Shown one piece after another: positions 43,448 to 64,000 of a stretch of 64,000 bases of DNA; position 1 is the stretch's first letter, and the number at the start of each line of letters is the position of its first letter. The stretch covers positions 524,784 through 588,783 of the forward strand of contig OZ038326.1 in the NCBI GenBank assembly GCA_964035795.1, in the 5' to 3' direction. Origin of the DNA: Pterobdella sp. o SKG-2022 (Eukaryota; Annelida; Clitellata; Hirudinida; Piscicolidae). The notes beneath the pieces were generated by a model, which saw only the letters and a program-made list of their open reading frames with translations, did not search any database and was not told where the DNA came from. The position numbers were made by a program, and so were the translations under genes.

Positions 43448-44654
43448 CAAGGGTATATACCACACCCTCATCTATCTCATGTGCCTTACCACCATCGTGT
43501 CTACTCAAACACAATAATATGACGTCATTATCATTCAACACATCATTTTACATCATAGCAACGAATAAACTCAGTTTTTCAACGTTATATCTGTTTTCGA
43601 ATCATACTCACCATCGGACGTGTGTTTGAACTTTTTATAAGACCTTCATTTATTTTTACAATCATGTTGAACATTGTTATGTAAATGTTAAATCATTGTT
43701 ACGTTAGCAGAGTTACACGCGCTACTACCACGTTACTAATGTATCTAATACCAGTGACTTTAATGGCCCTTCCAATTGTATTCTTCACAGCATCGTATTG
43801 CATAGCACCACATACCAGCATTACATCCGTATATCTAACAGCATCGCAACGACATATTTTTATCGATAATTTCTTATTTATTCGTTTTTTTAATTATATA
43901 TAATTGTATTTTTTGATTCGCGCTTTTTTACTGTTCTGCTACTCAAACTTTCCCGCCATTTTGGCAACAGTGCCTTGATTCCATAAGACCCACAATCCAA
44001 AAAACATGTTTAGACATTGTTTTAATAATTATCCGTCAAACGATTGCTTTTTATTCAATTAGAAGACTATAAACCTTCAACATTCCAAAACCATTGAAAC
44101 TCAAAAATGTACATCATAAGAACAAAATACCAACAAGTGAAACTAGGCTGACAAACTAAATCTCATAAAATCGTTTTTCTTGCAGTTTCTTTATAATTAA
44201 AATTTTAATATCAATACTGATAAAAACAATGTGACTTTAATATTGATAAGATGATAAGTGATAAGTTCAATTTTAAATTTAAAAAATAATTAAACGACAA
44301 AAAAGTCTTGATTATAAACACACGATATGGGCGAAGACAGGGTGTACCTTGTAGAAATTGTTCAAGAATAAATAACTGAGTTAGATGATGATGATATGAG
44401 TGCTGATATATATTTATAAGCCTTACATTAAGTCGTGCATCTTGAGATGATTGAGTGCTTATGATAAGAATTGTTTCTAAGAAAATATTAAAGTTGATAA
44501 GCATCATCACTGAAAAAAAACGGTTATTAATTTTGAGAACTGTTGATTAGATGATGGAAGTGAGGGGAGGATAAGGTAAACGAGAAAAGAATAATGAAAC
44601 AAAATATCAATAAAATGAAAAAGTGATGAATAGAGATAAGTGGTATCAAAATGG
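43448..44654. other. Convergent intergenic region
   Basis: The formin 3' UTR with AATAAA at 43564-43569 lies at the left; the 3' UTR of the minus-strand AKAP1-like gene must lie at the right. Sequence between is AT-rich with ATC/GAT-rich patches. No gene is seen. Confidence 0.45.
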
Positions 44655-47600
44655 CTAATAAGAGGTTGCTTCAGCGTGGCCAGCAGTGATTAGTAGGACA
44701 GCGAGGTCTTCGCAGCCCTGCCAGTGTTGTGTTGAAAGGGTTTTAATGAAAAAATTATAAACAATAACAACGACGACAAATTAACCAATAAAAACAAATA
44801 ATATAGTAACAAAACAGAAAAAACGACGTATGAACTCACATCGGAATAAGCCCTGTACAGGCGCACCAAGGGGATGCCACTGAAGGCGTCATAATCAACC
44901 ACTGTGGCCTCAAAACTACATCCACTCATCAACCCCTCATTCAATAACTGCTCCATGTACTTTGAAGCCTCCTCTGAGAAGCCTGATTCTGTGAAGAGGT
45001 AAGGTGGGTGGTTTATTGGTGGATGATGAGTGGTTTGTGGGAGAGAGTGAGTGGTTTGGACAAGGGGATCAACGAGTAATGGTTTTGAGTACTGAAGTGT
45101 CTGTGAGTTTATTAAATGTGACTTCTAAATGAAAGCTTATAAAAATGCATTAAACGACTGCAGAAGATGGATGTACTACAAATAGAGTGATTATAAATCG
45201 ATTGAGAACCCACCATTCAAAGGCCTCACTCCATACAAGTAGCACTCAACCGCTTGGAAAGGGAAATTCACAAGTTCTGAACTGCTTCAGTGAAGTTTTA
45301 ATGGATAGATGGATAGAAGTTTTTTGATATATTTATATTTAGATACACTAGGTAGACATATATAAGCAAATTAGACAAACAAAACCATAGTAGAACAAAG
45401 CAAGCACTTGATTTGGTACAAGGAGTCAGCTTCTACACACATCACATGACCGTAGTCGATGTGGAAGACTGTGCAGGTGGAGTTTGTGACGTCAATGACC
45501 CTCGATCTGAAGAACGACCCATCCACGCATGACACGCAAAACTCGTCACCTGTGGGTGTTTGTTGTGAGTTGATTGTGATGAATTTGATAATGTTGAATT
45601 TAAATTAACTTGATAACCTACAATAAAAAGTGAAAATATAAGTCTTCAGATAATGCTAAGACAGCTTTGTGTTACATTTTCACCACAAATATAACTAAAT
45701 GAAGTTTATAAAACTGAAGTTATGCAATTGATTTAGCAATATCGTTAAAGATTTATTGATGAGATGTATGCAGCCTGGCTCACGTTATCAAATAATGGAT
45801 AACTGAAATAATCTTGCTGAAAAATACTTGCTAAATTTTTATCAATGAAGTTTTGATGATACTTTTAGTTTTAGGCGGATCAATATGCAAGATCATTGAA
45901 TGGGTTTTAATATTGAATAAAACTATTTAAAATATTCAAACAAACATCATAATAAACCCAACAACGATTGGGTCAACAATTTACAGGTGTTACAAACATC
46001 ATCACAACAAAACTAGCATCTGATTGGCTGTTTGAGCTGCAGACTTTGAGCCACATGGGGAATGGATGTGAGACGGGAGTATCTGAGAGACAACTGGGCA
46101 CTGATGTCAGTGGGGTGGATGAAGAAAGGGTGATGGGGTAGGTGGATGAAGAAGTGGTTTGCCTCTCTCACCACTGAAACACTCACCCGAGCATGCTGAC
46201 CAGGTGGTGGTAGGTTGAGGCCCTGTGGGTGGTGTCAGGTAACCTCATTAGTGGATCTGGTTGAGTTGAAGGTGTTTATGTAAGCTATATTATTTTGATG
46301 AAATATTATTGATTACCAGTATCAATTATATCTTCATAATTCTTTTGTAAACTAATTATTTTTATTAATAATAATGAATATTATTGAGAATAAGATAGGG
46401 GTTAACAGGAGGGGGTGGTGGTGGGATGGGACTGAAGTCAATGGTGGGAAATTTAGATGGAGGAAATCGTTTTCTCATCAACTCCAATGCTGTTTCTATT
46501 GAAACTCGAGAGCCTGTGGAGATTAAGAAAAACATCAAGGGAATATTAATGAGATAAACAGATAGAATGAATAGAGATGAACTTGTATATTAAGTTACAG
46601 AGAAATAATAATATAGACATGTTAAATTCCACATGGAAATGACTCAAAGCTTACCAAAGATGGTAACAATTTGGTGGGTAGGGTTGTATGCATTATTCTC
46701 CTTAAAGTCCACAGTAATGTTGGCACCAGACTGATGACAGAGCTGTTTGATGTTGCGCCCCTGTCGACCAATCAGCAAGCCACATAAGTCCATTGGAAAT
46801 GAAAAACGATAGCAACTGTCTTCTTCAGGGTTGAGTTGGTGTGGTGAGAGTTGTGAAGTGGTGCTGTCCAAATCACTGTCACCTTGCACCACCTTGTGAG
46901 GGAATAGAAGAATAGTCTATATATAGTTTTTAATTTATAACACAACCAAAATTTTACTACAAAAATACTAATTATATATTGCAAATCTGAAAGACATAAA
47001 TGTACTTTAAGAACCCAAAACACAATCATGACTCAACATCATGCAAGCAGGACCATTCAAACCATATCAAAACAACAACAACAACACTAGACCACCGACA
47101 TTATCATTGAAGTCAGATTTGAGGTTGGGCACTATAGCACTGAAAGCTTCCTTCTGATCATGTCTCAACACTTGATACAAACTGCTGCTGTTGCTCTCAT
47201 CCTTATTCTTTTCATTATTTTCATTACCAATGCTCTCATTATTTTTGTTGTTTTCTCGTTTGTGTTTTCCTGTTTTATATGTTATTGGATTATTGCTGGT
47301 TAGGTGAGTTTGAATCTTATTTTGATTTTTATCATTGTTTGACAAAACCTTAGTTATAACATCTGTCAATGGGCCTAACTCATTTTTCTCTTTAATAGTT
47401 TTCTTTTTCTTAATTTTCTTCTTCCCCTTTTTCTTCTCATCCATCTCCTCATCATACATCTCACACCAACTAGCCTTGGTCCTCTCCTCACTACTCACCA
47501 CAATTGTTTCTGACAACACACGATCTTCTGTAACTACTTCTACCGATGATGGAAGGCTAACTTCTGGATAGAAAGTCTCTCTTACCACTTCTCTGTAGGT

Positions 47601-49157
47601 AATGGAATTATTCTGAGTCACTTTTGTCTCTCCATAACTTTTTAAATCATCTATGTTGTTATGACCTTCTTCATTATCAAACTTTATTGAACTATTATCC
47701 TCTTCAAAGCCCTTTTCTCTATTATTATTTTGCATTGGACTATTTTTACTCTTATATTGATTATTATGATTCTCATCACCAAAACCTTTTTCTTCATCAT
47801 CATACTCTAGTGAAGCATCTCCTTCAAACCTGCCCTCTTCTTCATCATTAACAGATGATATCGAAATATAATCTTTAAACTCTTCCCCATCATTAAACTG
47901 AAATGAAGTACTAATACTTCTCACCTCCTCTTCATCATTACACTTTGTCAGATCAATAATATTTCCAGCTTTATCCTCACACTGTGTTGTTGCAAGAACA
48001 ACATTGTTAACTTCTTTATTTGGTATAGGGTGGACTTTAATGTCCAAGTCTTTATGCTGTGTCTCAATATTGGGACACAAGTCTTCAATGCCCTCCTCAA
48101 TGCTACCCCTTGTTTCATCCTCTTCCTGATGTTTCATTTTTCTTGATTCATTTTCAATATGATCCTTTGTATTATCATCTTTTTTGTTTTCTCCAATATT
48201 TACTTTTTCATCATTTTGCAACTTATCTTCATCTTTAATTTCTACTTCTTGTTTCTTTTCATCAAAATAATTTTTAGTCAAATTTATATTTTTATCACTG
48301 ATATTTTCATCTTTAGTTTTTTCATTTTCATCAAGACTTTCTTTAAGGTTCAAACTGCCTTTTTTAACAATACTTCCAAATTTGTCATTGAAACCTTCAC
48401 AAATCTGAGTATTATTATCAGATTTTATTTGATCTTCACTTGTGTTTATACTCTCATTAGTGCTTGAGATAAAAGTTTCTTCAACTATTAATGATTTCAG
48501 CCCAATGTTATTTTTATTATTATAATCAACATGAAAATTATCATGATTAATAATTATATTATCATTATCAGATTCAATATTTTCATTATTAATATTATTT
48601 TTTATATCCACATCAATCTTAGGTTCTGCTATTCCTACAATATTGTCATTTCTTTCAATTTGTTTTTCTGGGCTTTTATCACTTTTAATTAGACTGATGT
48701 TTGGTACTTGAGGTTCTGGAATACTTATCATTTCCGACAATAATGATGTATTTTCTGATGAGCGCTCAACCTCAGACTGACACACATCTTCAACGGCTGC
48801 CGCACCTATTAACTCGTCTAAAAAACTATCATTTTCTTTATGAAGCTTATAATTAAAAATATTAATTGCTGATTCAACCGTGGGTGACGGTTCAAAAACT
48901 TCTCTCCTCGCATTGAGATTCAAATTATTTCCACTCTGCTTCGATTCAGTTTCTAACAATATGTTATCAGCTTCTTGAAGGCATGCGGAGGGTGGATTAG
49001 TTTTATCCTTCAGAAAGACTTCATTTTCTTCAACCAACAACTCAGCAGAAGCATCTTTGTCGTCCCTATCTCTTTTTCGACGTCTGAGATACCAGATGAA
49101 ACTAATAATAGAAATTATTGCTGGAATAAGTGTCAAATGTGTTGCTAAAACTTTCAT
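44655..49157 (-). CDS. AKAP1: AKAP1-like membrane-anchored KH-Tudor protein, 8 exons, about 1000 aa
   Basis: Exons in transcript order: 49157-47100, 46892-46655, 46513-46407, 46222-46045, 45549-45408, 45281-45214, 44988-44840, 44717-44655; phases agree. The N-terminus (THLTLIPAIISIISFIWYLRRRKR) is a signal-anchor helix with a basic flank, as in A-kinase anchor protein 1, which tethers PKA and RNA to the mitochondrial outer membrane. About 600 residues of acidic, Asn-rich low complexity follow. The single KH domain has the core GLLIGRQGRNIKQL, and the extended Tudor domain includes ANHFFIHLPHHPFF, SFFRSRVIDV, VFHIDYGHV and NFPFQAVECYL. One KH plus one Tudor and the N-terminal anchor fit AKAP1 better than TDRKH (two KH). 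No PKA-binding amphipathic helix could be assigned with certainty; FLDELIGAAAVEDVC near residue 115 is a candidate. The first donor (AAT|GTCGGT) is weak but is the only one in phase. It lies 593 bp downstream of the TDRD9-like gene on the same strand. Confidence 0.88.
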
Positions 49158-49749
49158 TTTTGTAATCTAAACACCAGTTTTATTTGAATAATATACTACA
49201 GCGGCAAAAACTTTTCAAAACTCAAATTTACAAAATTGCATAATATGTAACTTGAATAATAACAACTACTTGAACATTTATTGAAAAGAATTCTACACGA
49301 AACACTCGGAAAACATTAAAACTAGCGCATAACACGTGCGGTAAAATAATTGTGCAACCTTCTCATATAAAACAACCTTAATCACTGACATTATTTTTAG
49401 AACAAAGAACTTTTTTTTAAAAATTATACTTAAATAATTATATTTTTATTATTTTAAAGAAAAAATTATTTTGCAGAATTTTTAAGACAATAATTGAATC
49501 GGAAAAATAATTGATTTTATCGGTAATTTTTTAAATTCTAAACATTTAAAAAAAAACTTAATTTTTAAACTATTAACTTAGACAATATTTCAAAGATAAA
49601 ACGAAATATAGGTATAGTTTATATATATACAAAAAAATTGTCTTAAAAGATACCAAAAACAGATGTATAGATTCTATATATGCAAAGTTATGACCAACAA
49701 ACTGATTTGATAACAGACAAGTCAAAGAAATATTTGAAAACAAGTCTTG
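49158..49749. promoter_or_regulatory. Spacer between the TDRD9-like stop and the AKAP1-like start
   Basis: 592 bp, very AT-rich. It must hold the 3' end of the TDRD9-like transcript and the promoter of the AKAP1-like gene. A palindromic AATAATTATATTTTTATTATT patch sits near 49432-49455. No other motif is recognised. Confidence 0.4.
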
Positions 49750-60245
<10,496 letters not shown>

Positions 60246-60566
60246 TGTTTCATTCTACTCCATAAGGGGTTTGAATTGAGTGATATTGTTTTGCAATAGT
60301 TATTGTTTTAGATAGTTATATTATTAAATGAATTATGTAGTTATGAACATCATCTTATTTATGAAAATTTTTTTAAAGATTTTTTCATGAATATTTTTTT
60401 ATCACCATCAATTCATCTTCTTTCTTTTGATATTTTTTGGCATAATGGAAATTAGTTCTGCAAAGATTATTTGAAATTTTTATTGTTGTAACATATTGAA
60501 ATTTTTTCAAAAAAGTTAAGGTGATGAGAAAATTTAATGTATTTAGTTGTTTTCAAAATTTTGATA
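60246..60566. other. Spacer between the small gene and the TDRD9-like start
   Basis: 321 bp, AT-rich, between the stop of the small minus-strand gene (60567) and the TDRD9-like ATG (60245). It is presumably promoter/5' UTR, unless the two share a transcript. No motif is recognised. Confidence 0.35.
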
Positions 60567-61076
60567 TCAGATTATGGCATTTCTAAAGGCATACTTCGTC
60601 GGCTGGTGGTCTTGTTTTTTAGAAGAGCTTTCAGCCTCTCTTTCTTCATATTTTTTACACTCGAGCCATGTTATTTTTGGTTTTTCTCCACGTTGTAACG
60701 CATTGTCATTAGTGAAAAATATTGGCAATTTCTTCATTTTTTGCTCAAAAATCTAAAAACAAAAATTGGATATATTATTTAAAAAATTTATGTTTAAAAG
60801 TTTATGAAAAATATAGTAAAAAGACAAATTTCATCACTTTAAATCGCCTCCAAAGACCGCGTTTGAGAGTCTGCGGTTTAAGCAAAATAAAAATTCTTGC
60901 AATGAAAAATTAATAGAACTATAAAATTAGAAAAAATAGTTTTTGGAATGTTATTAGTATTTTTTCTGATTAAATCTACTTTTTACATATTAAATTAGTT
61001 TTTTAGAGCTTAATAATATTACCTCAATTTCGACTTTGAAAGGTTCTTCATAGTACTCGAGAAGTGCGACTTTCAT
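60567..61076 (-). CDS. Small two-exon gene, about 79 aa, unrecognised
   Basis: Exon 1 is 61076-61023 (MKVALLEYYEEPFKVEIE, donor GAG|GTAATA). Exon 2 is 60752-60567 (starts IFEQKMKKLPIFFTN after acceptor TTTTTAG, ends at TGA). The junction is phase 0. The product is charged, with the core GEKPKITWLECKKYEEREAE and a Ser/Lys tail, no membrane segment and one cysteine. I do not recognise it. Support is the two in-frame exons with good splice sites and an ATG 65 bp from the oppositely directed B4GAT1 ATG. It could instead be a 5' leader exon set of the TDRD9-like gene 321 bp downstream, but it has its own stop. Confidence 0.5.
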
Positions 61077-61141
61077 GTAACACAATAAAAGATTTTACGT
61101 GTCTATTTGATTTTTTCAAGTTTTAATATTTTTCCGTCATC
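61077..61141. promoter_or_regulatory. Candidate bidirectional start region
   Basis: Only 65 bp separate the ATG of the minus-strand small gene from the ATG of the plus-strand B4GAT1 gene. Unless either has an upstream non-coding exon, transcription must start within or even beyond each other's 5' UTR, which implies a shared divergent promoter. No TATA box is clear. Confidence 0.5.
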
Positions 61142-63051
61142 ATGGTTCTCAAGTCAAAGCCGATTTTATTTTTTTCATTATTATCAACAGTATTCTTTTT
61201 TTTATCAACATTCTATCCACATGAAAAATATCTACAATATTTTTTTTCGACACATTCCAAAGATGAATTTTCTGATTACAAAAGATTTCATTCAAAATTT
61301 TTCAAATACTTTTCGAAACATCAGGTAACATTTGATATCTGCAAAAACATCAATTTATACTTATCGAAAATTATAGCTTTTATTTTAAATAAATGTATAA
61401 ATCCTCAATTGATGTTTTTAAAGTTTAATTGCTATACAAAACATATATAAGATGTCTCAGAAAAGATATCTGCAAAAGTTTTTATTTATATAAAAGTTTA
61501 CATATGCAAACTACTAAATTGCAGAAAGTAGATGATTTTTTGAAATACTTGATTGTTGAAAACATTCAAGCTATTTGGAGGAAGCCATTTCAGTCAAAGG
61601 GTTCCAAAAATGATATAACATTAGTGACGCAGTGCTCCCTCAATCACCTGCATCATCTTTTCAATATTACATCATTATGGAGTGGAACTATGTCTATTGC
61701 ATTGTTCATATATCCACATCAAATTTCTATGTTTTTGAGAATACTATATAAGCTCCATCTATGTTTCTCTAGAATTTACTCAAAGATTATTTTCAGCCTA
61801 GTCATGCCATTTTCCAAAAACATAATTTCAGAAGATGCCAATGTTTTGTCAAGTGTGAAAAGTTGCCAAGATTTTAAGTAGATACTTTCTTGTTAAAAGT
61901 GAATATTTTATAAAATTCAATTTCACAGAGTATTTTTGAAAAATCTGGAGAACTCTTCAAGAAATTACGAATCATTTGAGTACCCTGTGAATCTTTTGAG
62001 AAACACAGCTATTACTTCATCTTTTACTAGTCACACCCTTGTTATTGATGTTGACATGAGGACAAGTGAACATTTATATGAAAATCTTTTAAACTTCATA
62101 AATAACAAACCTTTTTTATGGAGGCAAAAATTTGCTTTAGTCATACCTGTATTTGAAACTAACTCAACAATTTTATCAAAAAATAAGGTAATTATAAAAC
62201 ATTATGAACTGAATTCCAATTAAATTTCCACATTCACCATGCATATATCCTCATGTTTTTTTCCAGGAAGAATTGAAACTGTCCATCACTTCAAACACAT
62301 CAAGAGTATTTTACCAAAGTTTATGTGCCAAATGCCACAATGCAACCAACACCAAGAAATGGTTGGCAATGAATTCTTCATTTTTGGAGGCAGCTTATGA
62401 AGTTTCATGGCAGCCATCATATGAACCATTCTACCTTCTGCCATCTTCCGCACCTCTCTACCCTCCACAGTTCAGACAGTATGGATTCAATAGACTCAGT
62501 CAAGTTTGTATTCCATATTCTTATATAGCAGATCAAAAATTGATTCAGTGACATCACTAGGATATAATTATACATTTGCTGTTCAATACCATAGCCTGCG
62601 TGTTTTGACAATCTTCTTATTTGCAATAGCTTTTTATTTTTTCTGTTCTTAAAACACTCATACGAAGCCATCTTAGTTCAAATCATAAAACAATTACAAA
62701 TAAGTAAGTCGTCTTTTAGTCTTGTGACTTACATGAGTTTTTAATTACAATTAAATTCCGAGTTTTGAAATCTTTAAAGATATTGACACTATCTTCATTT
62801 AGTTTTTGATTCACTCCCACTCTGGCTTTTAGTCGTGTGCAGTCTACATGGACAACTACAGGTTCATTGTGGTCAACAATGCATTCCTACTGCACCTTGG
62901 CTTCAAAGAAAAATCACAGTTTCACTCTTCCAAAAGTGCTGATGAGAAATGGAACAGAAATTTGTATGAGGAGTTTATTAACCATTTATCATTATTGTAT
63001 CCGCGCTCAAAAAAAAGATGTTTAAAACTTCAATTGTATGAATATCAATGA
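61142..63051 (+). CDS. B4GAT1: Beta-1,4-glucuronyltransferase 1, 5 exons, about 414 aa
   Basis: Exons 61142-61324, 61525-61877, 61929-62187, 62267-62507, 62843-63051; phases match throughout. The enzyme is a Golgi type II glycosyltransferase that, in animals studied, adds glucuronic acid to a xylose primer on alpha-dystroglycan, allowing LARGE to extend matriglycan. A signal anchor (PILFFSLLSTVFFFLSTFY) follows the first residues. Conserved blocks: DITLVTQCSLNHLHHLF, YPVNLLRNTA, the metal-binding D-x-D in LVIDVDM, SYEPFYLLPSSAPLYPPQFR with QYGFNRLSQ, and the C-terminal FLLHLGFKEKSQFH with LYPRSKKRC. The length is essentially that of human B4GAT1 (415 aa). The last donor (GTT T|GTATTC) is chosen for phase. 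It converges with the zinc-finger gene, with stops 4 bp apart. Confidence 0.93.
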
Positions 63052-63055
63052 TTGT

Positions 63056-64000
63056 TCAAAAAATGTTTGTCTTGATCATCTCGTTGTTGCTGATTTCAAT
63101 GAAGTTGTTCAGCAGGCTTGAGGTGTTGTTGAAGATGAGGTTATTGCTGGCCAAGAGGATGTAGTTTTTATGCAAACTTTTAATTGCAGCATTCAAATTT
63201 CCTTCATTATTATTCAAAACAGTATTTTTATCATCATTTGTGGGATTGTTAAATAAAATCTCATTGTTTTTTGTGTTTTTTTCGTTGTTACCAGCGTTCT
63301 TGGGCATCTGTATCTTATGGACACGTTCAGTATGCACTCTCAAATGGGCCACCCTGCCAAATGCTTTTCCACACAAGACGCATGAATGTGGCTTCACTCC
63401 TGAGTGCACCCTGCGATGGTCAGCCAGTCCTGATGTGTGTGCGAAACGTCGATGACATTCTGAGCACTCATAAGGCTTCTCTCCTGTGTGTTTGCGCAAG
63501 TGAATCTTGTGTGAAGTGGCGTCAATGAAAGCCATTGAACAAGTGGCACATTTGAAGGGCTTTTCAAGGGAATGACGTTTGCGATGACTATGCATGTTGG
63601 AACGATAAGCAAATGTTCGATGGCAAACATCACACTCAAAAGGGCGTTCTCCTGTGTGTGTGCGAAGGTGCATTTTGAGATTGCCAGATGACTTGTAACC
63701 CTGGCCACAACAGCTACAAATGTATGGTTTTTCATTGGTGTGTGTGCGCATGTGTTTAATCAGAGTGCTTTTTTCTCGAGTTTCAAGATTGCAATGGAGG
63801 CATTTGAAGGGAATTCCAGCAGTGTGTTTTACTTTGATGTGGTTCTTGAGGGACTCGTTGTTGCGGTAGGTGGAAGGGCATTGTGTGCACTTGTAAGGTC
63901 GTTCACCTGTGTGACTCAGCAAGTGCCTTTTTAGGATGGCACTCTTGTGGAAGCGACTAGGACACATATCACATGCAAATCTTAAATTCTCTCCATTCTC
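63056..64000 (-). CDS. C2H2 zinc-finger protein, 3' part (partial, runs off the right edge)
   Basis: The frame stays open to the window edge (first residues seen ENGENLRFACDMCPSRFH), so the 5' part is missing. Eight tandem C2H2 fingers are visible with the usual TGERPY/TGEKPY-type linkers; fingers 1, 2, 4, 5, 6 and 7 have standard C-x2-C...H-x3-H spacing, and fingers 2 and 8 end in H-x4-H or a close variant. A tail of about 80 residues, unusually rich in asparagine (NNEKNTKNNE), follows and ends at the stop at 63056-63058. Such proteins usually bind DNA in the nucleus as transcription factors. I cannot assign an orthologue. Confidence 0.92.
   Translation of the reverse strand, partial: ENGENLRFACDMCPSRFHKSAILKRHLLSHTGERPYKCTQCPSTYRNNESLKNHIKVKHTAGIPFKCLHCNLETREKSTLIKHMRTHTNEKPYICSCCGQGYKSSGNLKMHLRTHTGERPFECDVCHRTFAYRSNMHSHRKRHSLEKPFKCATCSMAFIDATSHKIHLRKHTGEKPYECSECHRRFAHTSGLADHRRVHSGVKPHSCVLCGKAFGRVAHLRVHTERVHKIQMPKNAGNNEKNTKNNEILFNNPTNDDKNTVLNNNEGNLNAAIKSLHKNYILLASNNLIFNNTSSLLNNFIEISNNEMIKTNIF

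Overview
The window is animal nuclear DNA. It is AT-rich, most genes are broken by small GT-AG introns, and it carries one nuclear tRNA gene, many dinucleotide and trinucleotide microsatellites and non-LTR retrotransposon relics. The gene set (DEG/ENaC channel, TMF1 golgin, sphingomyelin synthase, nicotinic receptor subunit, diaphanous formin, AKAP1-like KH-Tudor protein, TDRD9-like piRNA helicase, B4GAT1, C2H2 zinc-finger protein) is bilaterian. Composition and gene style suggest a lophotrochozoan, for example an annelid such as a leech; this is an inference, not proven. I built exon models by hand, using reading frame, splice-site dinucleotides, intron phase and family similarity. Models in which every junction keeps phase are given with exact exon coordinates.

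Layout: 3-663 (+) 3' end of an unrecognised gene; 1238-4915 (+) DEG/ENaC channel, ten exons; 5394-5467 (+) tRNA-Asn(GTT); 5958-10838 (+) TMF1; 11904-17135 (-) sphingomyelin synthase; 17720-20128 (+) small possibly axonemal protein, divergent from it; 20568-29415 (-) nicotinic acetylcholine receptor subunit with giant inserted regions (signal-peptide exon not found); 31480-33366 (+) intronless unrecognised ORF; 34020-34205 (+) LINE relic; 35129-43447 (+) diaphanous formin, 27 exons; 44655-49157 (-) AKAP1-like; 49750-60245 (-) TDRD9-like, with a second LINE relic in an intron; 60567-61076 (-) tiny two-exon gene sharing a 65-bp divergent start region with B4GAT1 (61142-63051, +); 63056-64000 (-) zinc-finger gene running off the edge, its stop 4 bp from the B4GAT1 stop.

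Most striking: (i) the nicotinic subunit keeps ordinary Cys-loop, M1-M3 and M4 parts but carries about 360 extra residues where loop C should be and a cytoplasmic loop of about 690 residues; (ii) the formin gene has a textbook U12-type AT-AC intron and a GC-AG intron; (iii) two splice sites of the TDRD9-like gene are made of dinucleotide microsatellites; (iv) two Tudor-family genes lie in tandem, and the transposon-silencing one hosts a retrotransposon fossil. The genes do not form an obvious pathway, but AKAP1-like and TDRD9-like share Tudor biology, and SMS, TMF1 and B4GAT1 are Golgi/secretory proteins.
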